A DNA stretch of 64,000 nt from Sepiola atlantica (Eukaryota > Mollusca > Cephalopoda > Sepiida > Sepiolidae), in the NCBI GenBank assembly GCA_963556195.1, contig CAUVYP010000582.1:124001-188000 (forward strand). The letters are read 5' to 3'. The notes beneath the pieces are model-generated. The model searched no databases. It saw only the letters and a list, made by a program, of their open reading frames with translations, and was not told where the DNA came from. Both the position numbers and the translations under genes were made by a program. Every line of letters begins with the position of its first letter. The stretch's first letter is position 1. Below are positions 11,701-25,300 of this stretch, piece by piece.

Positions 11701-13764
11701 TGCAGCTCTTGTACTGCCGGAGATATGTCGATACAAACTGAATACGCAAAACATCAACAAAATTTAGCGCGTTTTAAAGTTGATATCGCTTTTGTTTATA
11801 ACTTCCACATTTATTCGAATTGTGCAACGAAACTTTGCAGACAGTCGCGGAGACACATTTTCTACTGAAGTACAAAGTTTCAGAAGTGCAGCTCTTGTAC
11901 TGCCGGAGATATGTCGATACAAACTGAATACGCAAAACATCAACAAAATTTAGCGCGTTTTAAAGTTGATATCGCTTTTGTTTATAACTTCCACATTTAT
12001 TCGAATTGTGCAACGAAACTTTGCAGACAGTCTCCAATAGGCACTTTCTACTGAAGTACCAAGTTTCAGAAGTGCAGCTCTTGTACTGCCGGAGATATGT
12101 CGATACAAACTGAATACGCAAAACATCAACAAAATTTAGCGCGTTTTAAAGTTGATATCGCTTTTGTTTATAACTTCCACATTTATTCGAATTGTGCAAC
12201 GAAACTTTGCAGACTTTCTCCGATAGGCACTTCCTACTGAAGTACCAAGTTTCAGAAGTGCAGCTCTTGTACTGCCGGAGATATGTCGATACAAACTGAA
12301 TACGCAAAACATCAACAAAATTTAGCGCGTTTTAAAGTTGATATCGCTTTTGTTTATAACTTCCACATTTATTCGAATTGTGCAACGAAACTTTGCAGAC
12401 AGTCTGGAACAGGCCTTTACTACTGAAGTACCAAGTTTCAGAAGTGCAGCTCTTGTACTGCCGGAGATATGTCGATACAAACTGAATACGCAAAACATCA
12501 ACAAAATTTAGCGCGTTTTAAAGTTGATATCGCTTTTGTTTATAACTTCCATACTTATTCGAATTGTGCAACGAAACTTTGCAGACAGGCGGTGAGACAC
12601 ATGTTCTATTGAAGTACAAAGTTTCAGAAGTGCAGCTCTTGTACTGCCGGAGATATGTCGATACAAACTGAATACGCAAAACATCAACAAAATTTAGCGC
12701 GTTTTAAAGTTGATATCGCTTTTGTTTATAACTTCCACATTTATTCGAATTGTGCAACGAAACTTTGCAGACAGTCTCGAATAGGCCTTTTCTACTGAAG
12801 TACCAAGTTTCAGAAGTGCAGCTCTTGTACTGCCGGAGATATGTCGATACAAACTGAATACGCAAAACATCAACCAAATTTAGCGCGTTTTAAAGTTGAT
12901 ATCGCTTTTGTTTATAACTTCCACATTTATTCGAATTGTGCAACGAAACTTTGCAGAAAGTCGCGGAGACACATGTTCTACTGAAGTACCAAGTTTCAGA
13001 AGTGCAGCTCTTGTACTGCCGGAGATATGTCGATACAAACTGAATACGCAAAACATCAACAAAATTTAGCGCGTTTTAAAGTTGATATCGCTTTTGTTTA
13101 TAACTTCCATATTTATTCGAATTGTGCAACGAAACTTTGCAGACAGTCGTGGAGACACATGTTCTACTGAAGTACCAAGTTTCAGAAGTGCAGCTCTTGT
13201 ACTGCCGGAGATATGTCGATACAAACTGAATACGCAAAACATCAACAAAATTTAGCGCGTTTTAAAGTTGATATCACTTTTGTTTATAACTTCAAGATTT
13301 ATGCGAATTGTGCAACGAAACTTTGCAGACAGTCGCGGAGACACATGTTCTACTGAAGTACCAAGTTTCAGAAGTGCAGCTCTTGTACTGCCGGAGATAT
13401 GTCGATACAAACTGAATACGCAAAACATCAACAAAATTTAGCGCGTTTTAAAGTTGATATCGCTTTTGTTTATAACTTCCACATTTATTCGAATTGTGCA
13501 ACGAAACTTTGCAGACAGTCTCGAATAGGCTTTTTCTACTGAAGTACCAAGTTTCAGAAGTGCAGCTCTTGTACTGCCGGAGATATGTCGATACAAACTG
13601 AATACGCAAAACATCAAAAAAATTTAGCGCGTTTTAAAGTTGATATCGCTTTTGTTTATAACTTCCACATTTATTCGAATTGTGCAACGAAACTTTGCAG
13701 ACAGTCTGGAACAGGCCTTTACTACTGAAGTACCAAGTTTCAGAAGTGCAGCTCTTGTACTGCC
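5581..13764 (+). repeat. Tandem duplication of a 22-unit block (4,092 bp), two copies
   Basis: Copy 1 is 5581-9672 and copy 2 is 9673-13764. Both read W R C Z Y W C H C H H N W R C Z Y H H H Y C. Distinctive shared changes at exactly 4,092-base spacing include gttcaacg in the first Z (6241, 10333), gatacacactg (6523, 10615), ggaacacacc (7199, 11291), aggcggtgagac in the second Z (8496, 12588), gcagaaagtcg (8863, 12955), atcacttttg with aagatttatgcg (9181, 13273) and aggctttttc (9436, 13528). A few later changes separate the copies, such as cttaagtacc at 7028 against ctgaagtacc in copy 2, and ctgtagtacc at 9633. The block includes the 12-unit HOR, so duplication happened in layers. Confidence 0.9.
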
Positions 13765-15067
13765 GGAGATATGTCGATACAAACTGAATACGCAAAACAT
13801 CAACCAAATTTAGCGCGTTTTAAAGTTGATATCGCTTTTGTTTATAACTTCCACATTTATTCGAATTGTGCAACGAAATTTTGCAGACAGTCTAGAACAG
13901 GCCTTTTCCACTGAAGTACCAAGTTTCAGAAGTGCAGCTCTTGTACTGCCGGAGATATGTCGATACAAACTGAATACGCAAAACATCAACAAAATTTAGC
14001 GCGTTTTAAAGTTGATATCGCTTTTGTTTATAACTTCCACATATATTCGAATTGTGCAACGAAACTTTGCAGACAGTCTCCAATAGGCACTTTCACCTGA
14101 AGAACCAAGTTTCAGAAGTGCAGTTCTTGTACTGCCGGAGATATGTCGATACAAACTGAATACGCAAAACATCAACAAAATTTAGCGCGTTTTAAAGTTG
14201 ATATCGCTTTTGTTTATAACTTCCACATTTATTCGAATTGTGCAACGAAACTTTGCAGACTTTCTCCAATAGACACTTACCACTGAAGTCCCAAGTCTCA
14301 GAAGTGCAGCTCTTGTACTGCCGGAGATATGTCGATACAAACTGAATACGCAAAACATCAACAAAATTTAGCGCGTTTTAAAGTTGATATCGCTTTTGTT
14401 TATAACTTCCACATTTATTCGAATTGTGCAACGAAACTTTGCAGACAGTCTGGAACAGGCCTTTACTACTGCAGTACAAAGTTTCAGAAGTGCAGCTCTT
14501 GTACTGCCGGAGATATGTCGATACAAACTTAATACGCAAAACATCAACAAAATTTAGCGCGTTTTAAAGTTGATATCGCTTTTGTTTATAACTTCCACAT
14601 TTATTCGAATTGTGCAACGAAACTTTGCAGACAGTCGCGGAGACACATGTTCTACTGAAGTACAAAGTTTCAGAAGTGCAGCTCTTGGAATGCCGGAGAT
14701 ATATCGATACAAACTGAATACGCAAAACATCAACAAAATTTAGCGCGTTTTAAAGTTGATATCGCTTTTGTTTATAACTTCCACATTTATTCGAATTGTG
14801 CAACGAAACTTTGCAGACAGTCTGGAACAGGCCTTTACTACTGAAGTACCAAGTTTCAGAAGTGCAGCTCTTGTACTGCCGGAGATATGTCGATACAAAC
14901 CTAAATACGCAAAACATCAACAAAATTTAGCGCGTTTTAAAGTTGATATCGCTTTTGTTTATAACTTCCACATTTATTCGAATTCTGCAACGAAACTTTG
15001 CAGACAGTCGTGGAGACAACTGTTCTACTGAAGTACCAAGTTTCAGAAGTGCAGCTCTTGTACTGCC
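13765..15067 (+). repeat. First K W' R' C H C cassette of domain I
   Basis: This run introduces a cassette that returns at least seven more times: K (tagaacagg, 13765), W' (tttcacctg with ttcttgtact), R' (taccactg with aagtctcag), C with altered TGA (ctgcagtac), H with a ggaatgccggagatatatcg tail preceded by caaacttaatacgc, then C. Later examples start near 20091 (W'), 25484, 27530, 30134, 31808 (hybrid), 36828 and 39060. Inside it the unit junction near 14901 has one inserted base (acaaacctaaatac). The cassette is a useful landmark for ordering the duplications. Confidence 0.8.
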
Positions 15068-15252
15068 GGAGATATGTCGATACAAACTGAATACGCAAAA
15101 CATCAACAAAATTTAGCGCGTTTTAAAGTTGATATCGCTTTTGTTATAACTTCAACATTTATTCGAATTGTGCAACGAAACTTTGCAGACAGTCGCGGAG
15201 ACACATGTTCTACTGAAGTACCAAGTTTCAGAAGTGCAGCTCTTGTACTGCC
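15068..15252 (+). repeat. H unit with a one-base deletion
   Basis: This class H unit carries gcttttgttataac where other units have gcttttgtttataac (about 15145), so it is 185 bp long. The lost base shifts any reading frame through the unit and restores the array phase that had been moved by the +1 near 14901. Apart from this and cttcaac it is an ordinary unit. Confidence 0.85.
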
Positions 15253-17486
15253 GGAGATATGTCGATACAAACTGAATACGCAAAACATCAACAAAATTTA
15301 GCGCGTTTTAAAGTTGATATCGCTTTTGTTTATAACTTCCACATTTATTCGAATTGTGCAACGAAACTTTGCAGACAGTCACTGAGGCACATTTTCTACT
15401 GAAGTACAAATTTTCAGAAGTGCAGCTCATTGTACTGCCGGAGATATGTCGATACAAACTGAATACGCAAAACATCAACAAAATTTAGCGCGTTTTAAAG
15501 TTGATATCGCTTTTGTTTATAACTTCCACATTTATTTGAATTGTGCAACGAAACTTTGCAGACAGTCTCCAATAGGCACTTTCTACTGAAGTACCAAGTT
15601 TCAGAAGTGCAGCTCTTGTACTGCCGGAGATATGTCGATACAAACTGAATACGCAAAACATCAACAGAATTTAGCGCGTTTTACAGTTGATATCGCTTTT
15701 GTTTATAACTTCCACATTTATTCGAATTGTGCAACGAAACCTTGCAGACTTTCTCCGATAGGCACTTACTACTGAAGTACCAAGTTTCAGAAGTGCAGCT
15801 CTTGTACTGCCGGAGATATGTCGATACAAACTGAATACGCAAAACATCAACAAAATTTAGCGCGTTTTAAAGTTGATATCGCTTTTGTTTATAACTTCCA
15901 CATTTATTCGAATTGTGCAACGAAACTTTGCAGACCGTCTGGAACAGGCCTTTACTACTCAAGTACCAAGTTTCAGAAGTGCAGCTCTTGTACTGCCGGA
16001 GATATGTCGATACAAACTGAATACGCAAAACATCAACAAAATTTAGCGCGTTTTAAAGTTGATATCGCTTTTGTTTATAACTTCCATATTTATTCGAATT
16101 GTGCAACGAAACTTTGCAGACAGTCGTGGAGACACATGTTCTACTGAAGTACCAAGTTTCAGAAGTGCAGCTTTTGTAGTGCCGGAGATATGTCGATACA
16201 AACTGAATACGCAAAACATCAACAAAATTTAGCGCGTTTTAAAGTTGATATCGCTTTTGTTTATAACTTCAACATTTATTCGAATTGTGCAACGAAACTT
16301 TGCAGACAGTCGCGGAGACACATGTTCTACTGAAGTACCAAGTTTCAGAAGTGCAGCTCTTGTACTGCCGGAGATATGTCGATACAAACTGAATACGCAA
16401 AACATCAACAAAATTTAGCGCGTTTTAAAGTTGATATCGCTTTTGTTTATAACTTCCACATTTATTCGAATTGTGCAACGAAACTTTGCAGACAGTCACG
16501 GAGACACATTTTCTACTGAAGTACAAATTTTCAGAAGTGCAGCTCATTGTACTGCCGGAGATATGTCGATACAAACTGAATACGCAAAACATCAACAAAA
16601 TTTAGCGCGTTTTAAAGTTGATATCGCTTTTGTTTATAACTTCCACATTTATTTGAATTGTGCAACGAAACTTTGCAGACAGTCTCCAATAGGCACTTTC
16701 TACTGAAGTACCAAGTTTCAGAAGTGCAGCTCTTGTACTGCCGGAGATATGTCGATACAAACTGAATACGCAAAACATCAACAGAATTTAGCGCGTTTTA
16801 AAGTTGATATCGCTTTTGTTTATAACTTCCACATTTATTCGAATTGTGCAACGAAACCTTGCAGACTTTCTCCGATAGGCACTTACTACTGAAGTACCAA
16901 GTTTCAGAAGTGCAGCTCTTGTACTGCCGGAGATATGTCGATACAAACTGAATACGCAAAACATCAACAAAATTTAGCGCGTTTTAAAGTTGATATCGCT
17001 TTTGTTTATAACTTCCACATTTATTCGAATTGTGCAACGAAACTTTGCAGACCGTCTGGAACAGGCCTTTACTACTCAAGTACCAAGTTTCAGAAGTGCA
17101 GCTCTTGTACTGCCGGAGATATGTCGATACAAACTGAATACGCAAAACATCAACAAAATTTAGCGCGTTTTAAAGTTGATATCGCTTTTGTTTATAACTT
17201 CCATATTTATTCGAATTGTGCAACGAAACTTTGCAGACAGTCGTGGAGACACATGTTCTACTGAAGTACCAAGTTTCAGAAGTGCAGCTCTTGTAGTGCC
17301 GGAGATATGTCGATACAAACTGAATACGCAAAACATCAACAAAATTTAGCGCGTTTTAAAGTTGATATCGCTTTTGTTTATAACTTCAACATTTATTCGA
17401 ATTGTGCAACGAAACTTTGCAGACAGTCGCGGAGACACATGTTCTACTGAAGTACCAAGTTTCAGAAGTGCAGCTCTTGTACTGCC
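15253..17486 (+). repeat. Tandem duplication of a 6-unit block, 1,117 bp per copy
   Basis: Copy 1 (15253-16369) and copy 2 (16370-17486) both read N W R C H H. Each has the same inserted base in gcagctcattgtac (about 15429 and 16545), which makes the copy 1,117 bp instead of 1,116. Other shared private changes are gtacaaattttcag (15405, 16521), ttatttgaattg (15533, 16650), catcaacagaattt, cgaaaccttgcagac and cagaccgtctgg. Copy 1 differs by cactgaggcac against cacggagacac and by tttacagttg (about 15681). A third, looser copy without the +1 lies at 21393-22321. Confidence 0.9.
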
Positions 17487-20090
17487 GGAGATATGTCGAT
17501 ACAAACTGAATACGCAAAACATCAACCAAATTTAGCGCGTTTTAAAGTTGATATCGCTTTTGTTTATAACTTCCACATTTATTCGAATTGTGCAACGAAA
17601 CTTTGCAGACAGTCTGGAACAGGCCTTTACTACTGAAGTACCAAGTTTCAGAAGTGCAGCTCTTGTACTGCCGGAGATATGTCGATACAAACTGAATACG
17701 CAAAACATCAACAAAATTTAGCGCGTTTTAAAGTTGATATCGCTTTTGTTTATAACTTCCACATTTATTCGAATTGTGCTACGAAACTTTGCAGACAGTC
17801 GCGGAGACACATGGGCTACTGAAGTACCAAGTTTCAGAAGTGCAGCTCTTGTACTGCCGGAGATATGTCGATACAAACTGAATACGCAAAACATCAACAA
17901 AATTTAGCGCGTTTTAAAGTTGATATCGCTTTTGTTTATAACTTCCACATTTATTCGAATTGTGCAACGAAACTTTGCAGACAGTCGCGGAGACACATTG
18001 TCTACTGAAGTACCAAGTTTCAGAAGTGCAGCTCTTGTACTGCCGGAGATATGTCGATACAAACTGAATACGCAAAACATCAACAAAATTTAGCGCGTTT
18101 TAAAGTTGATATCGCTTTTGTTTATAACTTCCACATTTATTCGAATTGTGCAACGAAACTTTGCAGACAGTCTGGAACAGGCCTTTACTACTGAAGTACC
18201 AAGTTTCAGAAGTGCAGCTCTTGTACTGCCGGAGATATGTCGATACAAACTGAATACGCAAAACATCAACAAAATTTAGCGCGTTTTAAAGTTGATATCG
18301 CTTTTGTTTATAACTTCCATATTTATTCGAATTGTGCAACGAAACTTTGCAGACAGGCGTGGAGACACATGTTCTACTGAAGTACCAAGTTTCAGAAGTG
18401 CAGCTCTTGTACTGCCGGAGATATGTCGATACAAACTGAATACGCAAAACATCAACAAAATTTAGCGCGTTTTAAAGTTGATATCGCTTTTGTTTATAAC
18501 TTCCACATTTATTCGAATTGTGCAACGAAACTTTGCAGACAGTCTCGAATAGGCCTTTTCTACTGAAGTACCAAGTTTCAGAAGTGCAGCTCTTGTACTG
18601 CCGGAGATATGTCGATACAAACTGAATACGCAAAACATCAACCAAATTTAGCGCGTTTTAAAGTTGATATCGCTTTTGTTTATAACTTCCACATTTATTC
18701 GAATTGTGCAACGAAACTTTGCAGAAAGTCGCGGAGACACAGGTTCTACTGAAGTACCAAGTTTCAGAAGTGCAGCTCTTGTACTGCCGGAGATATGTCG
18801 ATACAAACTGAATACGCAAAACATCAACAAAATTTAGCGCGTTTTAAAGTTGATATCGCTTTTGTTTATAACTTCCATATTTATTCGAATTGTGCAACGA
18901 AACTTTGCAGACAGTCGTGGAGACACATGTTCTACTGAAGTACCAAGTTTCAGAAGTGCAGCTCTTGTACTGCCGGAGATATGTCGATACAAACTGAATA
19001 CGCAAAACATCAACAAAATTTAGCGCGTTTTAAAGTTGATATCACTTTTGTTTATAACTTCAAGATTTATGCGAATTGTGCAACGAAACTTTGCAGACAG
19101 TCTGGAACAGGCCTTTACTACTGAAGTACCAAGTTTCAGAAGTGCAGCTCTTGTACTGCCGGAGATATGTCGATACAAACTGAATACGCAAAACATCAAC
19201 CAAATTTAGCGCGTTTTAAAGTTGATATCGCTTTTGTTTATAACTTCCATATTTATTCGAATTGTGCAACGAAACTTTGCAGACAGGCGTGGAGACACAT
19301 GTTCTACTGAAGTACAAAGTTTCAGAAGTGCAGCTCTTGTACTGCCGGAGATATGTCGATACAAACTGAATACGCAAAACATCAACAAAATTTAGCGCGT
19401 TTTAAAGTTGATATCGCTTTTGTTTATAACTTCCACATTTATTCGAATTGTGAAACGAAACTTTGCAGACAGTCTCGAATAGGCCTTTTCTACTGAAGTA
19501 CCAAGTTTCAGAAGTGCAGCTCTTGTACTGCCGGAGATATGTCGATACAAACTGAATACGCAAAACATCAACAAAATTTAGCGCGTTTTAAAGTTGATAT
19601 CGCTTTTGTTTATAACTTCCATATTTATTCGAATTGTGCAACGAAACTTTGCAGACAGTCGTGGAGACACATGTTCTACTGAAGTACCAAGTTTCAGAAG
19701 TGCAGCTCTTGTACTGCCGGAGATATGTCGATACAAACTGAATACGCAAAACATCAACAAAATTTAGCGCGTTTTAAAGTTGATATCGCTTTTGTTTATA
19801 ACTTCAACATTTATGCGAATTGTGCAACGAAACTTTGCAGACAGTCGCGGAGACACATGTTCTACTGAAGTACCAAGTTTCAGAAGTGCAGCTCTTGTAC
19901 TGCCGGAGATATGTCGATACAAACTGAATACGCAAAACATCAACAAAATTTAGCGCGTTTTAAAGTTGATATCGCTTTTGTTTATAACTTCCACATTTAT
20001 TCGAATTGTGCAACGAAACTTTGCAGACAGTCTGGAACAGGCCTTTACTACTGAAGTACAAAGTTTCAGAAGTGCAGCTCTTGTACTGCC
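17487..20090 (+). repeat. Mosaic stretch of 14 units in domain I
   Basis: Classes run C H N-like C H Y H H C H Y H H C. The part from about 18417 to 19074 resembles the Y H H H run at 8557-9300 (gcagaaagtcg, ccatat with cgtggag, then atcacttttg with aagatttatgcg). It then changes box within a single unit (see the chimeric unit entry). Repeated acaggcgtggag boxes (about 18353 and 19283) tie it to the Z units of the 22-unit block. No full-length HOR period is visible. Confidence 0.7.
18975..19160 (+). repeat. Chimeric unit: H-subtype front half joined to a class C box
   Basis: The front of this unit carries the rare linked changes atcacttttg and aagatttatgcg, which at 9181 and 13273 precede an H box (gcggagacacatg). 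Here they precede a C box (tggaacaggcctttac, about 19101). The switch lies between about 19075 and 19100, inside the constant stretch gcaacgaaactttgcagac. The simplest reading is an exchange or conversion event within the unit. A double origin of the rare front changes seems much less likely. Confidence 0.75.
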
Positions 20091-21392
20091 GGAGATATGT
20101 CGATACAAACTGAATACGCAAAACATCAACAAAATTTAGCGCGTTTTAAAGTTGATATCGCTTTTGTTTATAACTTCCACATATATTCGAATTGTGCAAC
20201 GAAACTTTGCAGACAGTCTCCAATAGGCACTTTCACCTGAAGAACCAAGTTTCAGAAGTGCAGTTCTTGTACTGCCGGAGATATGTCGATACAAACTGAA
20301 TACGCAAAACATCAACAAAATTTAGCGCGTTTTAAAGTTGATATCGCTTTTGTTTATAACTTCCACATTTATTCGAATTGTGCAACGAAACTTTGCAGAC
20401 TTTCTCCAATAGGCACTTACCACTGAAGTCCCAAGTCTCGGAAGTGCAGCTCTTGTACTGCCGGAGATATGTCGATACAAACTGAATACGCAAAACATCA
20501 ACAAAATTTAGCGCGTTTTAAAGTTGATATCGCTTTTGTTTATAACTTCCACATTTATTCGAATTGTGCAACGAAACTTTGCAGACAGTCTGGAACAGGC
20601 CTTTACTACTCAAGTACCAAGTTTCAGAAGTGCAGCTCTTGTACTGCCGGAGATATGTCGATACAAACTTAATACGCAAAACATCAACAAAATTTAGCGC
20701 GTTTTAAAGTTGATATCGCTTTTGTTTATAACTTCAACATTTATTCGAATTGTGCAACGAAACTTTGCAGACAGTCGCGGAGACACATGTTCTACTGAAG
20801 TACAAAGTTTCAGAAGTGCAGCTCTTGGAATGCCGGAGATATATCGATACAAACTGAATACGCAAAACATCAACAAAATTTAGCGCGTTTTAAAGTTGAT
20901 ATCGCTTTTGTTTATAACTTCCACATTTATTCGAATTGTGCAACGAAACTTTGCAGACAGTCTGGAACAGGCCTTTACTACTCAAGTACCAAGTTTCAGA
21001 AGTGCAGCTGTTGTACTGCCGGAGATATGTCGATACAAACTGAATACGCAAAACATCAACAAAATTTAGCGCGTTTTAAAGTTGATATCGCTTTTGTTTA
21101 TAACTTCCACATTTATTCGAATTCTGCAACGAAACTTTGCAGACAGTCGTGGAGACACATGTGCTACTGAAGTACCAAGTTTCAGAAGTGCAGCTCTTGT
21201 ACTGCCGGAGATATGTCGATACAAACTAAATACGCAAAACATCAACAAAATTTCGCGCGTTTTAAAGTTGATATCGCTTTTGTTTATAACTTCAACATTT
21301 ATTCGAATTGTGCAACGAAACTTTGCAGACAGTCGCGGAGACACATGTTCTACTGAAGTACCAAGTTTCAGAAGTGCAGCTCTTGTACTGCC
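20091..21392 (+). repeat. Second W' R' C H C H H cassette copy
   Basis: W' here is a close match to the W' unit at 13951-14136, including atatattcg (private) and agaaccaag. R' again has gtcccaagtctc. The H unit has the ggaatgccggagatatatcg tail. The two following H units have attctgcaac with cgtggag...atgtgct and, at about 21252, tttcgcgcg in place of tttagcgcg. Relative to the first cassette the offset is 6,140 bp, which is 33 units plus the net two inserted bases between them. Confidence 0.8.
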
Positions 21393-22321
21393 GGAGATAT
21401 GTCGATACAAACTGAATACGCAAAACATCAACAAAATTTAGCGCGTTTTAAAGTTGATATCGCTTTTGTTTATAACTTCCACATTTATTTGAATTGTGCA
21501 ACGAAACTTTGCAGACAGTCTCCAATAGGCACTTACTACTGAAGTACCAAGTTTCAGAAGTGCAGCTCTTGTACTGCCGGAGATATGTCGATACAAACTG
21601 AATACGCAAAACATCAACAGAATTTAGCGCGTTTTAAAGTTGATATGGCTTTTGTTTATAACTTCCACATTTATTCGAATTGTGCAACGAAACCTTGCAG
21701 ACTTTCTCCGATAGGCACTTACTACTGAAGTACCAAGTTTCAGAAGTGCAGCTCTTGTACTGCCGGAGATATGTCGATACAAACTGAATACGCAAAACAT
21801 CAAAAAATTTAGCGCGTTTTAAAGTTGATATCGCTTTTGTTTATAACTTCCACATTTATTCGAATTGTGCAACGAAACTTTGCAGACCGTCTGGAACAGG
21901 CCTTTACTACTCAAGTACCAAGTTTCAGAAGTGCAGCTCTTGTACTGCCGGAGATATGTCGATACAAACTGAATACGCAAAACATCAACAAAATTTAGCG
22001 CGTTTTAAAGTTGATATCGCTTTTGTTTATAACTTCCATATTTATTCGAATTGTGCAACGAAACTTTGCAGACAGTCGTGGAGACACATGTTCTACTGAA
22101 GTACCAAGTTTCAGAAGTGCAGCTCTTGTAGTGCCGGAGATATGTCGATACAAACTGAATACGCAAAACATCAACAAAATTTAGCGCGTTTTAAAGTTGA
22201 TATCGCTTTTGTTTATAACTTCAACATTTATTCGAATTGTGCAACGAAACTTTGCAGACAGTCGCGGAGACACATGTTCTACTGAAGTACCAAGTTTCAG
22301 AAGTGCAGCTCTTGCACTGCC
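21393..22321 (+). repeat. Third copy of the W R C H H block, with a one-base deletion
   Basis: The five units W R C H H match the block at 15439-17486 through ttatttgaattg, catcaacagaattt, cgaaaccttgcagac and cagaccgtctgg. The junction near 21803 has lost one base (catcaaaaaattt for catcaacaaaattt). One H unit has cttgcactgcc (about 22311), a private change. It lacks the leading N unit with the +1 insertion. Confidence 0.8.
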
Positions 22322-25300
22322 GGAGATATGTCGATACAAACTGAATACGCAAAACATCAACAAAATTTAGCGCGTTTTAAAGTTGATATCGCTTTTGTTT
22401 ATAACTTCCACATTTATTCGAATTGTGCAACGAAACTTTGCAGACAGTCTGGAACAGGCCTTTACTACTGAAGTACAAAGTTTCAGAAGTGCAGCTCTTG
22501 TACTGCCGGAGATATGTCGATACAAACTGAATACGCAAAACATCAACAAAATTTAGCGCGTTTTAAAGTTGATATCGCTTTAGTTTATAACTTCCACATT
22601 TATTCGAATTGTGCAACGAAACTTTGCAGACAGTCGTGGAGACACATTTTCTACTGAAGTACCAAGTTTCAGAAGTGCAGCTCTTGTACTGCCGGAGATA
22701 TGTCGATACAAACTGAATACGCAAAACATCAACAAAATTTAGCGCGTTTTAAAGTTGATATCGCTTTTGTTTATAACTTCAACATTTATTCGAATTGTGC
22801 AACGAAACTTTGCAGACAGTCGCGGAGACACATGTTCTACTGAAGTACCAAGTTTCAGAAGTGCGGCTCTTGTACTGCCGGAGATATGTCGATACAAACT
22901 GAATACGCAAAACATCAACAAAATTTAGCGCATTTTAAAGTTGATATCGCTTTTGTTTATAACTTCCACATTTATTCGAATTGTGCAACGAAACTTTGCA
23001 GACAGTCGCGGAGACACAGTTTCTACTGAAGTACAAAGTTTCAGAAGTGCAGCTCTTGTACTGCCGGAGATATGTCGATACAAACTGAATACGCAAAACA
23101 TCAACAAAATTTAGCGCGTTTTAAAGTTGATATCGCTTTTGTTTATAACTTCCACATTTATTTTAATTGTGCAACGAAACTTTGCAGACTTTCTTCGATA
23201 GGCACTTACTACTGAAGTACCAAGTTTCAGAAGTGCAGCTCTTGTACTGCCGGAGATATGTCGATACAAACTGAATACGCAAAACATCAACAAAATTTAG
23301 CGCGTTTTAAAGTTGATATCGCTTTTGTTTATAACTTCCACATTTATTCGAATTGTGCAACGAAACTTTGCAGACAGTCTGGAACAGGCCTTTACTACTC
23401 AAGTACCAAGTTTCAGAAGTGCAGCTCTTGTACTGCCGGAGATATGTCGATACAAACTGAATACGCAAAACATCAACAAAATTTAGCGCGTTTTAAAGTT
23501 GATATCGCTTTTGTTTATAACTTCCATATTTATTCGAATTGTGCAACGAAACTTTGCAGACAGTCGTGGAGACACATGTTCTACTGAAGTACCAAGTTTC
23601 AGAAGTGCAGCTCTTGTAGTGCCGGAGATATGTCGATACAAACTGAATACGCAAAACATCAACAAAATTTAGCGCGTTTTAAAGTTGATATCGCTTTTGT
23701 TTATAACTTCCACATTTATTTGAATTGTGCAACGAAACTTTGCAGACAGTCTCCAATAGGCACTTTCTACTGAAGTACCAAGTTTCAGAAGTGCAGCTCT
23801 TGTACTGCCGGAGATATGTCGATACAAACTGAATACGCAAAACATCAACAAAATTTAGCGCGTTTTAAAGTTGATATCGCTTTTGTTTATAACTTCAACA
23901 TTTATTCGAATTGTGCAACGAAACTTTGCAGACTTTCTCCGATAAGCACTTACTACTGAAGTACCAAGTTTCAGAAGTGCAGCTCTTGTACTGCCGGAGA
24001 TATGTCGATACAAACTGAATACGCAAAACATCAACAAAATTTAGCGCGTTTTAAAGTTGATATCGCTTTTGTTTATAACTTCCACATTTATTCGAATTGT
24101 GCAACGAAACTTTGCAGACCGTCTGGAACAGGCCTTTACTACTCAAGTACCAAGTTTCAGAAGTGCAGCTCTTGTACTGCCGGAGATATGTCGATACAAA
24201 CTGAATACGCAAAACATCAACAAAATTTAGCGCGTTTTAAAGTTGATATCGCTTTTGTTTATAACTTCCATATTTATTCGAATTGTGCAACGAAACTTTG
24301 CAGACAGTCGTGGAGACACATGTTCTACTGAAGTACCAAGTTTCAGAAGTGCAGCTCTTGTAGTGCCGGAGATATGTCGATACAAACTGAATACGCAAAA
24401 CATCAACAAAATTTAGCGCGTTTTAAAGTTGATATCGCTTTTGTTTATAACTTCAACATTTATTCGAATTGTGCAACGAAACTTTGCAGACAGTCGCGGA
24501 GACACATGTTCTACTGAAGTACCAAGTTTCAGAAGTGCAGCTCTTGTACTGCCGGAGATATGTCGATACAAACTGAATACGCAAAACATCAACCAAATTT
24601 AGCGCGTTTTAAAGTTGATATCGCTTTTGTTTATAACTTCCACATTTATTCGAATTGTGCAACGAAACTTTGCAGACAGTCTGGAACAGGCCTTTACTAC
24701 TGAAGTACAAAGTTTCAGAAGTGCAGCTCTTGTACTGCCGGAGATATGTCGATACAAACTGAATACGCAAAACATCAACAAAATTTAGCGCGTTTTAAAG
24801 TTGATATCGCTTTAGTTTATAACTTCCACATTTATTCGAATTGTGCAACGAAACTTTGCAGACAGTCGTGGAGACACATGTTCTACTGAAGTACCAAGTT
24901 TCAGAAGTGCAGCTCTTGTACTGCCGGAAATATGTCGATACAAACTGAATACGCAAAACATCAACAAAATTTAGCGCGTTTTAAAGTTGATATCGCTTTT
25001 TTTTATAACTTCAACATTTATTCGAATTGTGCAACGAAACTTTGCAGACAGTCGCGGAGACACATGTTCTACTGAAGTACCAAGTTTCAGAAGTGCAGCT
25101 CTTGTACTGCCGGAGATATGTGGATACAAACTGAATACGCAAAACATCAACCAAATTTAGCGCGTTTTAAAGTTGATATCGCTTTTGTTTATAACTTCCA
25201 CATTTATTCGAATTGTGCAACGAAACTTTGCAGACAGTCGCGGAGACACATTTTCTACTGAAGTACAAAGTTTCAGAAGTGCAGCTCTTGTACTGCCAGA

